Shown: piece by piece, positions 25,959-37,165 of the stretch
Layout: each line of letters starts with the position of its first letter
Position numbering within the stretch: position 1 is the stretch's first letter
From: Mangifera indica
Taxonomy: Eukaryota > Streptophyta > Magnoliopsida > Sapindales > Anacardiaceae
Assembly (NCBI RefSeq): GCF_011075055.1
Contig: NC_058146.1
Location: forward strand, 1,116,001 to 1,180,000
Length of the DNA stretch: 64,000 bases
Direction: 5' to 3'
Program-made: the position numbers and the translations under genes
Notes under the pieces: model-generated
The model's database searches: none
What the model was told of the DNA's origin: nothing
The model's input: the letters and a program-made list of their open reading frames with translations, nothing else

Positions 25959-25968
25959 TATTTATATA
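25959..25968 (-). promoter_or_regulatory. Likely TATA box of the ZAT10-like gene
   Basis: On the minus strand the bases read TATATAAATA, about 53 bp upstream of the start codon. This implies a very short leader. Confidence 0.6.
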
Positions 25969-26595
25969 TTGGAGCTATAAAGAAGACTAATTCAAGTCAA
26001 AACAAAGCAACGCCTGCCTTACCCATGTTTGAGTGGGTCACTTCTTCTGAATTCTATAAAATAGGTAAAGCCCTAATTCAATAATTACTTTCAAAACCAC
26101 TACATTAAATTAGTCAAAATATTAAATTACATTAAAACTCTTGGATACATGTAGACACATGTTATTATTTTCATATTAACAATTATTTAATTACTATTTA
26201 ATCCAAATTTAATCACCTTTTAAGAAATAGTCAGATTAAATAAACCTATTTGATTGGTTTAACCATCAATTAATTCGAACTAACCTTTTTACTTATGGAT
26301 TTTTTAAATCATTATATTTTATAATATGGTATCTCAATTATATGTTTGTGAGATTATATTGCCTAATTATGTTTTGGTACTGGTATTTGGTAGATAGGGA
26401 TTGCTTCTTGGTTGCTATACTTGAGCATTGTTTCAAGATTCTACATTTGTCTACATTTATTGTTTGTATTCTATTTCCATTTTCATATTTTGATATGTAA
26501 TTAATTTAGGATCTCCTTATACTTAGAATTACATTTATGTAAATAATAAAATCTATTATTTGATTTCTTTTAAAAATTTACCAAATTGAGTCTAA
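25969..26595. other. Proximal promoter and spacer upstream of the ZAT10-like gene
   Basis: AT-rich promoter region of the minus-strand zinc-finger gene. No coding segment was seen. Confidence 0.5.
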
Positions 26596-27077
26596 GGGAG
26601 CGTTTGATTTGGGTAATGTTTTATTACTAAAATAGAAAGATTACCTTAAAGATAGATTGCTTAGAAGATTACTGAGTATAAATGATTACTATGTTTGATA
26701 AAATTTGGTAGATATAAATAATTATTATATTTTGTTAAAAGTAATAAAAGATTATTAGTAAATTATTTTACCTAAATGCCCTTGAATATAATTATTTTTA
26801 AATATTTTTTATATTATTTGTCATATTAATTAAAAATAAATTTATTTTTGTTTCAAAAAATTAATAAATAATAATATAATTATAATAAAATCAAGATTAC
26901 CTTGATAATATTTAAATACCTAAGGTGAAGGTGGTAATCAGATTACCACCTATATTATCTGTCACGTCAGTATTGGTAATAGAAGATTATTATAATATTT
27001 TATTACTGACAAATCAAACAAGAGAATAAAAGATAGATTACCAAGGTAATCTTCAAAAACTGAAATCAAACGGCCCC
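26596..27077. mobile_element. Tourist-like (PIF/Harbinger) MITE, 482 bp
   Basis: The element is flanked by TAA at 26593-26595 and 27078-27080. Left end GGGAGCGTTTGATTT pairs with a right end that, reversed, reads GGGGCCGTTTGATTT. The interior is AT-rich with inner inverted words such as GGTAATCTTC and GAAGATTACC. A 3-bp TAA duplication fits PIF/Harbinger. No ORF is present. Confidence 0.7.
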
Positions 27078-27622
27078 TAAGTGTGAATACAAATAGAATT
27101 GAAACATTTTTTTAGTCGAATTTAATTCGAATAAAAAATAATCTAACTCTTATTCGTTGAGTCAAAATTAAAAATAATTTAAATTGAATCAATTTGAGTT
27201 AAACTAATTTTTAAAACCAAATTAATTTGATTCGATTCGATCCTATCTAAGTTCATTACAGATTAAATTCCCAAGTTTGTCCCTTACTATAGACAGGTAT
27301 TATGCAGTAACATCACCATCATTGGCACCTAGGTTATAGCAACATGAAAACAAAAATGAGGATATTCCACTTTGGAAACAAACAAAAAAAGGTAAATATT
27401 AGTATCAATTAATTAATTTCGTAAATTTATATTCTTTTTTTGTCTTAAATTACGTACATACGAAGCTCGATCAAAATGATAAATAATTTTTTTAATTTAA
27501 ATTGAATTATTAAATAAAATTTCAATCCGAATTTGATAAGTTAAACAAATATTAATTGGGATGGTTGGGTGGTGTACAGAGTAAAGTGTACAGTACGCAA
27601 CTTGGCTCTTTTAGAAGCGATG

Positions 27623-27844
27623 GACACGTGGCAGTCTGCAGAGTTAACTGACTTGCATTGTCACATAAATAAAGCTGTTAGCCGTCCATTGATTGGGAGT
27701 GTCTGTGTAGGGACGCAACGTGGAGAAAAATAAACGTGGTTATGATGCCACGTGGCGGAGCGGTAGTTGAAGAACGAATCTGCTTCAGAATTCTAGTGGG
27801 TGCAGTAAGGTAGGCCCTACAATCTTCTAATTCAATCTCACGTG
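27623..27844. promoter_or_regulatory. Cluster of three G-box/ABRE motifs
   Basis: CACGTG occurs at 27625-27630, 27749-27754 (inside the palindrome GCCACGTGGC) and 27839-27844. Such clusters bind bZIP and bHLH factors in ABA- and light-responsive promoters. It lies about 1.8 kb upstream of the ZAT10-like gene, with a MITE between them. Confidence 0.45.
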
Positions 27845-28125
27845 TACACATCTATTTAAGTGACTTAATTGTGAAGAACTGTATGAGTTAGATGTTGCAC
27901 TTCAATAATTCACATGTACACTAACTCTGAAATGTGATGGTTTCCCTGATACTTTATCCTACTTTATCATCTTTTATACTACTTTATACGTTTGTTATCC
28001 TACAAATCAAAAGCGCATTCAAGCTTTCGAACATTAAAATTACCGCATACATAGTATTTGAAAAATTGACGTTTGACATGGCGTCATAGGTTCAGCCAAT
28101 CGGGTCAGTAGAAAACAAACGACCA

Positions 28126-28145
28126 GGTCAGGTCAGGTCAGGTCA
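28126..28145. repeat. Four tandem GGTCA units
   Basis: Exact 5-bp tandem repeat. No function is evident. Confidence 0.9.
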
Positions 28146-28755
28146 GTTGCGCAGCCTTGGCGTCAAAGCTGGGATATTTTGTGCCGTGTGTGAATGCATA
28201 CAAGTAAAGGTAATGAAGTCATGCCATGCCTCACATCACACGAATCAAAGTAAAAATAAAACTTCCCAAGGAACTCTACTGGAAGCTTCAAGAAACTCGC
28301 ATGATTTGTTTTTAGTTAGCTGTTTAAGAACACGACTAGTCTGGAATGTTAACATGTTCACCCACGCCCTTGGGATCGCTTGATTCGTCTTCGTCAATCT
28401 TCTATCCAGACTTAACAACTGGAGTCCCTATGCAATGTTTTCAAAATGGAACGGTTTGGAATTAGTAATCACACATAATTAGGGGTGTAATTAGTTAACT
28501 CGAACTCCGCCTAATGACGTAACAAACAAACTGGTCGAGCATGAACTTTGGGATTATCTGACTTCTGCCGATTTAACCCAGTAAGCTTGCTGGGCGGTGG
28601 CATGGTAGGAGCCTTGCCCACGCATGGAGGCAATTGGACAAGTCATAAGACAAAGCATGGTGACGGATGTGACAATGTAAATTAAATTTCTGTCGTCTCT
28701 TTCACAGTTAACATATGCATATTGAGTCAAGTCCCACGTTCTGTAATTGTATTTA

Positions 28756-29709
28756 GGCCAAACGACTATTTCCCACCCAAGGTTTAGCGTTTTCTCAAAT
28801 ATCACCCCTTTAACTATGGAAACACCAAACACTCACCCATGACTGGTTAGATTTAACAGAACTCTAACGCCTAAAAATTTAATCTCATTTTCCCCCCTAA
28901 AAGTTTAAAAACTAACATTTTTTCCCTAAGCTAAGTTTGAAAAGATTGCATTTTCCCCCCTAGGGTTTATTTCCAAACCCCTCCAATTTCCAAACCCTTC
29001 TCCGTCGCTTTCTCCGGCGCCATCACCGGCCGTCTTCCCCTCCCAACGGTTTCTCTTCCACCGACGACCCCTCTCAACTTGACCTCAACGCATCCGATGC
29101 AGAGAGAAGCCGTTTGGGAAGAGAAATCATCTTCCCAGACGACGAAGACGAGATCGATGGATCTCGTCTTCGTCGTCTCGGAAGACGATTGTCTTCTCAG
29201 ATGAAGACAACTCGTCTTCCCAACGGACGACGAGTCGTCTCGTCGTCTTGTCTTCATCTGGGAAGACGTCGTCTTCCCAGACGACGACGATGACTGGGAA
29301 GACGAAGAACTTCGTCTTCCCCGACGAAGTTCTTCGTCTTCCACAGCTTCTTCGACTCCGATTGGAAGTCCAAATGGGAGGAAAGAGATCTCCGGAAGGT
29401 GAGGATGCTTCGGGAGGGAGAGACCGTCGGCAATGGAGCCGGAGACCGTCGGCAATGCTTCAGGAGGGTGAAACTGCGATTTTTTAAAACTTAGGCTGGG
29501 GGGAATTTTAGTTTTTAAAGTTTAGGGGGGCAAAAATATTATATTTTAGTTTATTTTTAATATTCTAGAGAAAATGACAATTTTACCCTTATCACCGTTA
29601 GGGTTTTGTTAAATCTAACCGGTCATGGGTGGGTGTTTGGTGTTTCCATAGTTAAAGGGGAGACATTTGAGAAAACGCTAAACCTTGGGTGGGAAATAGT
29701 TGTTTGGCC
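28756..29709. mobile_element. Palindromic MULE-type MITE, copy 1
   Basis: A 954-bp element flanked by the perfect 9-bp duplication TTGTATTTA (28747-28755 and 29710-29718). The ends are long inverted repeats starting GGCCAAACGACTATTTCCC. Inner arm words such as CTTTAACTATGG and CACCCATGAC recur inverted near the far end. The centre, 29090-29345, is built from CGTCTTC and GAAGACG words forming many small hairpins. A 9-bp duplication with long inverted ends fits Mutator-like non-autonomous or foldback elements. No transposase is encoded; open frames inside are by-products of the repeats. Confidence 0.88.
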
Positions 29710-29733
29710 TTGTATTTATGAAGTTTTTTTATT

Positions 29734-30529
29734 GGCCAAACGACTATTTCCCACCCAAGGTATGCTGTAATGACAAGTTTCCCCCCTTTAACTATGGAAA
29801 TACCAAACACCCACCCATGGCCAGTTAAATTTAACAGAACCCTAACGCCTGAAAATTTTATCTCCTTTTGCCCCCCTAAAGTTTGAAAAAAAAAATTTCC
29901 CCCCAGCCTAAGTTTAAGAAAATGGCAGTTTCACCCTAGGGTTTGGTTTTGAAATCTCCGGCGACCTCTCCGGCTCCGTTGCCGACGGCTTCTCCCTCCC
30001 GAAGAATCCTCTCCTTCCGGTGATCGGTTTCCTCCCATTTGGAGGTCCGATCGTCGCCGGAAAAGCGGTGGGAGACGAAGAACTTCGTCGGGGAAGACGA
30101 AGTTCTTCGTCTGGGAAGACGAAGAACTTCGTCTTCCCCGACGAAGTTCTTCGTCTCCCACCGCTTTTCCGGCGACGATCGGACCTCCAAATGGGAGGAA
30201 ACCGATCACCGGAAGGAGAGGATTCTTCGGGAGGGAGAAGCCGTCGGCAACGGAGCCGGAGAGGTCGCCGGAGATTTCAAAACCAAACCCTAGGGTGAAA
30301 CTGCCATTTTCTTAAACTTAGGCTGGGGGGAAATTTTTGTTTTCAAACTTTAGGGGGGCAAAAGGAAATTATATTTTAGTTTATTTTTTAATATTATAGA
30401 GAAAATGACAATTTTACCCTTAACCCCGTTACTTTTAACTGGCCATGGGTGGGTGTTTGGTATTTCCATAGTTAAAGGGGGGAAACTTGTCATTACAGCA
30501 TACCTTGGGTGGGAAATAGTCGTTTGGCC
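29734..30529. mobile_element. Palindromic MULE-type MITE, copy 2
   Basis: A 796-bp element flanked by a perfect 10-bp duplication, seven T then ATT (29724-29733 and 30530-30539). It is nearly one perfect palindrome centred near 30115. Both strands therefore encode almost the same open frame, for example a segment starting MIGFLPFGGPIVAGKAV on plus at 30020 and on minus at 30209. The right arm has about 40 extra AT-rich bases near 30365-30430. It begins only 15 bp after the copy 1 duplication and shares its terminal sequence. Confidence 0.9.
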
Positions 30530-30539
30530 TTTTTTTATT

Positions 30540-31707
30540 TGGCAGTTTCCAGTACAGTCAGTTTTGACAATTCATTTCAGTTGAATAAGCAAGAACATAT
30601 TGATGTTCAATTCAAATAAATCAAGTTTAAATGTAGGTGGTTTTAGCAGCTTTCTTTTTTTCATCTTCTTTGATAACTTTTCTTTCTTTTTTTCATCTTT
30701 GCAGATCCTTCTTCCTCTCTAGCTGCTTTTTTTCAGGGAAATTTTCATCAATTGAGTGGGTCAAACTTTGTATTAAACTGATTATTTTAAATTTTAGTTG
30801 GGTTTGATCCGGCAGTTGTTTGGTTTTCAATCCAGACCTACATAGCAGCGGGGCTGCAATGCAGTAAGTGTGGGCCTGGCTCAGATACTAAGGCCCGGCT
30901 AAACTTAAGCTTATGTAGTAACATTAGACTGTTCTACCAGCAAAATTGGGTCAATTTCCCTTTTTCTAGCCCAATGCTAACCCCAAAGAATTTAGGTTAG
31001 TGTTTTTACTTTTTAGTCCTTCTTTCATCTTTATTCAAAGCTTTCGTTATTAAAAAAAAAAAAATCACAAATATGAAATGATAATAATTATCGTAACTTA
31101 TGTTTCTCCCACTCTAAAACTTAATTTTTGTATTATAAAACAGAGAAAGTGACTGTTTAATCCATGCCAAAAAGGCAAATTTCACCCTTAAAGTTTTTTA
31201 AATTAGGTAAATGATTTGAAAAAAAAAACTGAATTTTATATTTTCTATTAAAAATTAAAATTTTTAACTGAAATAACTAATTTTTCAGATTTTTTATAAA
31301 AATATTAAATTTTCAATATTTTTAAGTATCAAACAAACATAAATATAATAATAGTGAAAATTTAATGTATTTATAAGATAAATATGATAGTTGGATATAT
31401 CAGCTTCTTGTTATTTCTAAATAATTTAAAGACATTTAACACAAAAAAGGGTAGAAATGGAATAGCGTAATATTATAGAACAGTATAAGCCATCGGATGT
31501 GGTCAACATTACTCTTGACTGCAGTATTTTCATCACATCCAACGGTTCAAATTTCAGGGCACAAAGCAAGACCCGAACCGAACCCATTTTCCCATGGATT
31601 CGCTCAGCGGCACCCTGCCCCGGGCACTGCTGTTCGAATCATTTACACACAAATTACTTCATCTTCTTCCAAACTGAAAAAAACCTCGGTCTTGTCTTGT
31701 TTCTCTC
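30540..31707. other. Spacer and CLPR1 upstream region
   Basis: AT-rich spacer. The last 200 bp before 31708 is less AT-rich and probably holds the CLPR1 promoter and leader. No other gene was recognised. Confidence 0.5.
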
Positions 31708-33782
31708 ATGGCGACTTCTCTGTTGTCTCCACTTTCATCACTCACCAAAGAGCTTCCGAGTCCCATGACCGCTCTTCCAAAATCTTCTTTTCTCTCCAAC
31801 ACCAGGGTCTTTAACTTCACCCCTTCTTCAAAAGCAAAACGCAGAGTTGAAAGGTGCTACATAACTCCCCGGGCGGAGTCGCTGGACCACATTCCCAAGC
31901 AATTCAGGGAACAAAATCTGAAGGATGGATGTGGGTTTTCGATTATCATCTCTTCCTTTTTACGTTCCTTCTTGTATATTTTACCGGTTCTGGTTTTTGA
32001 TTGTTCAAAGAACGAATTTTTATTGGTGATATGCAAGCTAATCCATTTCCCATTATTTACTCTTGGATTTGAATTGAGCGTATTATTGGGTTGCTTAATT
32101 CGATATTGTTTTATGTATGTGTAAAAAGAAAAAAAAAATTATACAACTAGAAGGGGGATGATATCATGTATATACTTTTCAAGATAATAGGATTGTATGC
32201 AGAAACTCGATGATTAGTCTTAAAACTGGAGTAAGAAATTTAAGTCTTTCTGTTAGAAATCATTTTTATTGTGTTGGAGAGCTATTTAAACATGTAATGA
32301 TGAAAGTTTGGTGGCTTTGGCGGAAGGATAAATTTGGAATAAATAATTGGAATGGGGAGACGGTAATGTATGAGTATGAGCAGGCTAATGTGGGATATTA
32401 AAATTAACCTTTTTTTTTCCCCTCTCTTTTTGATTTCAGTGAGGTAGATAGATTTCCAAATTAGAACTATGGCATCCATCACCTGGTTATTCTGTGGAAC
32501 TTTAACTTTGGAATTTGAAGTATTATGTCCATATAAACTTGGTTTTGGCACACTGCAGAATTAGAGAGTAACCGTTTGAAAGCTTTAGTGAGTATTTCTC
32601 CTATAATTAGGTTTATGGAATTTTACATCGCATTTGAAGTATGATCATAAATAACCCATTTAGCTAACACTCATAGATGCATTTTGGTGGATATCATGTG
32701 ATGGGATTTGGTATATCTGCTCCATGAACTTTTGGATCTTAGTGATTTTTAGTACCCAAAATATTTGGTTTGAGAGTAATTTGTCTGTGCTCATTTGGAC
32801 ACCATTTTTCTGATTATCATTTGGACTCATGTATCCCCTGATTAAGCTTTGCTATTCTTGTACTCTTTTCTGTTAGTTTTTGGTAAAATTTATAAAGTAG
32901 AAAGAAATGTCTCATATTAGAACCAGTGAAATTATTGTTGTATTGATCTTATTTGATCTTCTCATGTATTTTTTAGTCACTTCAAATTTGTTTTATCTTC
33001 AAGAAAGATTCATTCAAGTATACTTCTAACTTCTTTTTTGCAGTGACGGACAACTACAAGAATGTTCCTCAGTATCTTTATGGCCTTAGTGCTTCACAGA
33101 TGGACATGTTCATGACAGAAGATAACCCTGTTCGCCGGCAATCTGAAAGAGTTACTGAGGTTCTTTCTTCTTTCATGCTTTTTGGTAAATTTGAGTGGAT
33201 TAGTGATGGTGTATAACAATGAAAAATAATAACTTGTTAATTGCTGGTTAAAACATTTCCTTACAGGAAAGCATTTCTTCTGCCCAAAACTATTTGAACA
33301 ATGGGGGCATGTGGAGTCTCTCTGGCATGAATGATAGGGGTCCTTCAAAGTACAGTATGAGTGTGAGCATGTATCGAGGAGGGGCCAGAGGATATGGAAG
33401 ACCCAGAACTCCCCCTCCTGATTTGCCATCTTTGCTTTTAGATGCTAGGATATGCTATCTGGGAATGCCGGTGAGTCTCTTTACCATGCTGCATCACCAT
33501 TCTGGCTTAATATTTGGATTTTACATTGCCATCTCCTTTCTGTTTAATCCAGTGCACCATTCTGATAATTTACCCATCACTGCAGATTGTACCTGCAGTG
33601 ACTGAGCTTCTAATTGCTCAATTTATGTGGCTGGATTTTGATGATGCTACCAAGCCTATATATTTATACATAAATTCTTCTGGGACACAGGTTTGTAATG
33701 GAAGCTCTTAATATATATATATATATATACATATATACATACATACATATATACATACATACATATATACATACATACATAT

Positions 33783-33826
<44 letters not shown>

Positions 33827-35964
33827 GTATGTGTTGATGTAGAATCAACCATCATAGCTTGCCGGAAATGCCTCCTTTTTCTGCTAATCATTGGTTAATA
33901 CGGTTTTGTCATGTGATTTAGAATGAGAAGAAGGAATCTGTTGGATCTGAAACTGAGGCATATGCTATAGCTGACGCCATGGCTGTAAGTTTTTTTTTTT
34001 TTTCCATGGCATGTCTATGACTGTCATCTGTTCAAGGAATGCATATCTTGGGCCGTTATGAGTGATTTTATTTTGTCAACACTTTTTGCTCAAAGTCAAG
34101 TTTGAATCCTGCTAATATTTCACCATACTCTTGAAAAAACAGCTCCCTTTAGAATTCGATTTCTATAATGTGGTTTTAGATTAATATTTTCTTTTTGTTT
34201 CTTTCAAGTAATTTGATTTTGACCTGCTTTATGTAACCTCTGCATTTCTTTTTTTATTTTTTCTGAAGTACTGCAAATCAGACGTTTACACTGTGAATTG
34301 CGGCATGGCGTATGGTCAAGCAGCAATGCTTCTATCTCTTGGGACGAAGGGTTATCGTGCTTTACAGCCAAATTCCTCAAGTATGAATCAACTTCCTTTT
34401 AAGTTTTATAGAGTAGCATGGATTTTAGTGAATAATTCTAATGCTGTATAAGCTTGTGAGGGGGACACTGTTTCCATCTTCTACTTCATTTGGTCAATGA
34501 ACATAATTGGATAATCAGCTTTTACTTTGGCATATCTTTGTAATCATTTCTTAATTCAATTTTCAAACTAAATCTCCAAGCAAATTGTTCTACTATTTGA
34601 TTGCTAGAATAATGACTGTAAAGAAAAGAATTTTGGAAATGGTTGACGACATTGAAATGGATGAGTATTAATTTTATGAGACCTTAATAGTTGTGTGAGA
34701 ATGATAATGGAGAGTAATGAATTGCTGGAGGAAGTTTGAGCATTGGTGAGGCAGTTTGTCGATCACATACACCATTGACATTATGCTTCAGCATTGTATG
34801 ACCACTTCTCTTCCTTCAAAAACATTAGTTTTGATTCTTTTGAAGTTTTAGAAATCATTCATTCGTCAATGGTCCCACCTAATCAGATCACTTATCACTT
34901 TGTATGTGCAACCATTTGAGGACCTGCATTGAGGATTCGACATGCAACTCTCTGATATTAGTAAATATAATTGGTTTCTTTGTATTGTTTGCCTTTTTGA
35001 ATAGGGTTGATAGTGTTTTTTTTTTCCCCCTACTTGGAAGTAAATGTGGTGCATCAACCAAGGTGCTGGTCAAAACATGCATTATTTTTTTTAAGCATTG
35101 CCTGCAAAATTTTTACATATTTTTCCCTTTAGATTTGTCACAATGGTATCTCTTATATTAGAAGAACCTGAAAGCCAAGTTTATTTTTTCCACCCTCGTA
35201 AATTATATCTCGTTTTTTCAAAACACCCTTCAAATTTTGTTTAATGTGACTGAATCAAGCAAGACGGGCTCTGTTGCAACAATGATGCCTTTTTCAATCA
35301 GCCAACGTCAAGACCTGCAATAGAATCCTTGAATAATGCTTATTTTTTATCCCCAACCTTTCCTGGGGTGGCAACCTTATAATACGTTAACGTCGGTTGC
35401 TGGTCACTGAACTATTATGAAGTCATTTTTGTTACCTGTGGCTTCTTATCATCTTAATGTTGAATTGCAGCAAAACTTTACTTGCCTAAAGTCAGCCGAT
35501 CAAGCGGGTCTGTCATTGATATGTGGATTAAGGTGCTCCCTCCCTTTCTGTGAATCTCCACTTCTTTCTTTGAGTTTTTTTCTGAACACAATTGCATTCA
35601 GGCCAAAGAGCTCGATTCCAACACCGAATACTACATTGAGCTACTAGCAAAAGGAACAGGCAACTCCAAGGAAGAAATTGCAAAAGACATTCAGCGACCT
35701 AAATATCTACAAGCACAAGAAGCAATAGATTATGGCATTGCAGACAAGTTGATCAGTGCCAGGGATACAGCGTTTGAAAAACGGGTAATGCTCTCGCTTC
35801 TTTGATTGCAAGCTTATTCTTTTTCATGTTTCATGTCATGTCTCTGTTCTTATAAATGATTTCTCTCGAGACAGGACTACGATAAGCTTCTTGCTCAGTC
35901 AAAAGCCATGAGGCAAGCAGCAGGAGGGGTAGGTCCACAGGCAGCTCCTTCAGGGTTTAGGTGA
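31708..35964 (+). CDS. CLPR1: Chloroplast ClpR1, inactive Clp protease subunit, 9 exons
   Basis: Exons 31708-31930, 33044-33159, 33267-33470, 33586-33690, 33922-33984, 34269-34380, 35471-35532, 35602-35784 and 35875-35964 join in frame to 385 residues, the expected length for plant ClpR1. ClpR1 sits in the R-ring of the plastid Clp protease core with ClpP1 and other R subunits and is needed for chloroplast biogenesis. The serine- and threonine-rich start [16 protein letters not shown] is a plastid transit peptide. Family markers include [53 protein letters not shown] and [15 protein letters not shown]. The catalytic serine and histidine motifs are replaced ([12 protein letters not shown] and YRALQPNSS), as in all ClpR proteins. 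The exon 1 donor is GTGGGT, weaker than consensus, but restores the frame. Intron 4 carries a TA/CATA microsatellite. Confidence 0.95.
33707..33834. repeat. TA / CATA microsatellite in CLPR1 intron 4
   Basis: Runs of TA change into ATACATAC units, then TA, then GTAT units. The left CATA part and right GTAT part are complementary, so the tract can fold on itself. It is likely length-polymorphic. Confidence 0.95.
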
Positions 35965-37165
35965 TTACAAAGCTGTAATGTATGCGCTTAATATATACAT
36001 AGAACAGATATTAGCTCATGAAATGTTTGTTTCCATTTGTGATGGAGCCATTTGCTGTAGTTGGCGCTTCTGCTGATCTATAGTAATAATGCAGACAGTA
36101 GTGGTGTTTATTGTATACGTTGTATCTGGAAAATGGGTTAAAGTTAAAAGTTCTTCCGCGAACATTTGGAAGGTGAATTTTGCCTTGCCTTAAAAAGGGT
36201 GAATTTGAGCTAAGTTGACTTAGATTTAAATCTATTCAAATTGAACTTATTAGTTTAGCTTGAGTTAAAGGGTTTGATGATGATTCCTTACCAGAACTTT
36301 TCTTTGAAGATTATTCTTTTTTGGTTTCTTCTCTTTCATCAATGACTTGTGATCTTCTTCAGTGTTACTGTTTACCATTCGAATTAATTCGAACTTGAAT
36401 TTGAATTTACTGTTTCAACTTCAAGCTGAACTTAAGCTAACTTTTGTTCAGGTTTTGCTCAATTTGAATCACACTTGCGTGGCTCTTATATGGAGAGATA
36501 ATTTTGCATTTCATGCTCTTAGGGGTGTTAATATTGTTTCATGTTCTTGCGTGCAAACTAAAATAATTAAGCAAATCCAGGCACTACACCTAAACCATTT
36601 AAGCTCGAATCAAATAAACTAAATTTGAATCAATATAAATATTCTAAGATTGAGTTAGTTTAAATTAAATTGTTTTAACTATATTCAAACCTTAGTTCTT
36701 TTAAATAGGAATTGATCTCAAATTGAGTCTTATTTAAACTTGATTCAGATCAAATTTAACCTTAGGAATAATTACCTTCTTTTAGTCAGAGAGGTAAATC
36801 TATTTCATAATATTGTTTAATCAAAATAAATAAGGTTTAGCAAGAAATTAACCAAGAAAAGAAGACTTCAAACCTCCGTAAATTTATCATCATTGCATTA
36901 AGTTGAACCAGAAACCTACACGAACAAAGAGATGAGAGAAAGCAAGACGATTTATCCCAACAACTATGCTAAAAAGATTAATTCACAAGATTGTAAAATT
37001 AAAGAAAGGGTAAAAGAAATTGCAAACTATGATACAGAATCAGTTATCAGATTAAATTTTGACAAGCTTCATCAGAAGAAAATGAGGAAGCCTTAAAGAT
37101 TACCCTAATTTACCACGTATTTGGCAAAAACTATAGAACAAACACGGATGATATCTCAACAGAAA
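35965..37165. other. Convergent spacer between CLPR1 and BUB3
   Basis: Holds the two 3' UTRs, facing each other, and AT-rich spacer with GAATTTGA-type words. No gene was recognised. Confidence 0.5.

Larger units (their letters stand above)
27081..28755. other. Spacer with a G-box cluster and a GGTCA repeat
   Basis: No coding gene was recognised. The part at 27560-28440 is less AT-rich than its surroundings and holds three CACGTG motifs and four GGTCA units. It could be distal promoter DNA of the ZAT10-like gene or an uncharted transcript. Confidence 0.4.

Noticed and set aside
28147..28383. 78-codon frame after the GGTCA repeat
   Set aside because: It has no ATG at its start, no recognisable domain and no promoter signal.
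28967..29487. Long open frames on both strands inside MULE-type copy 1
   Set aside because: They come from CGTCTTC-type repeats; the serine- and arginine-rich translations match no domain.
29931..30298. Open frames of 84-92 codons on both strands in copy 2
   Set aside because: The two strands give the same peptide because the element is a palindrome; no protein family is recognisable.
33664..33898. Tyrosine/isoleucine-rich frames over the microsatellite
   Set aside because: Translation of a TA/CATA repeat inside a CLPR1 intron.
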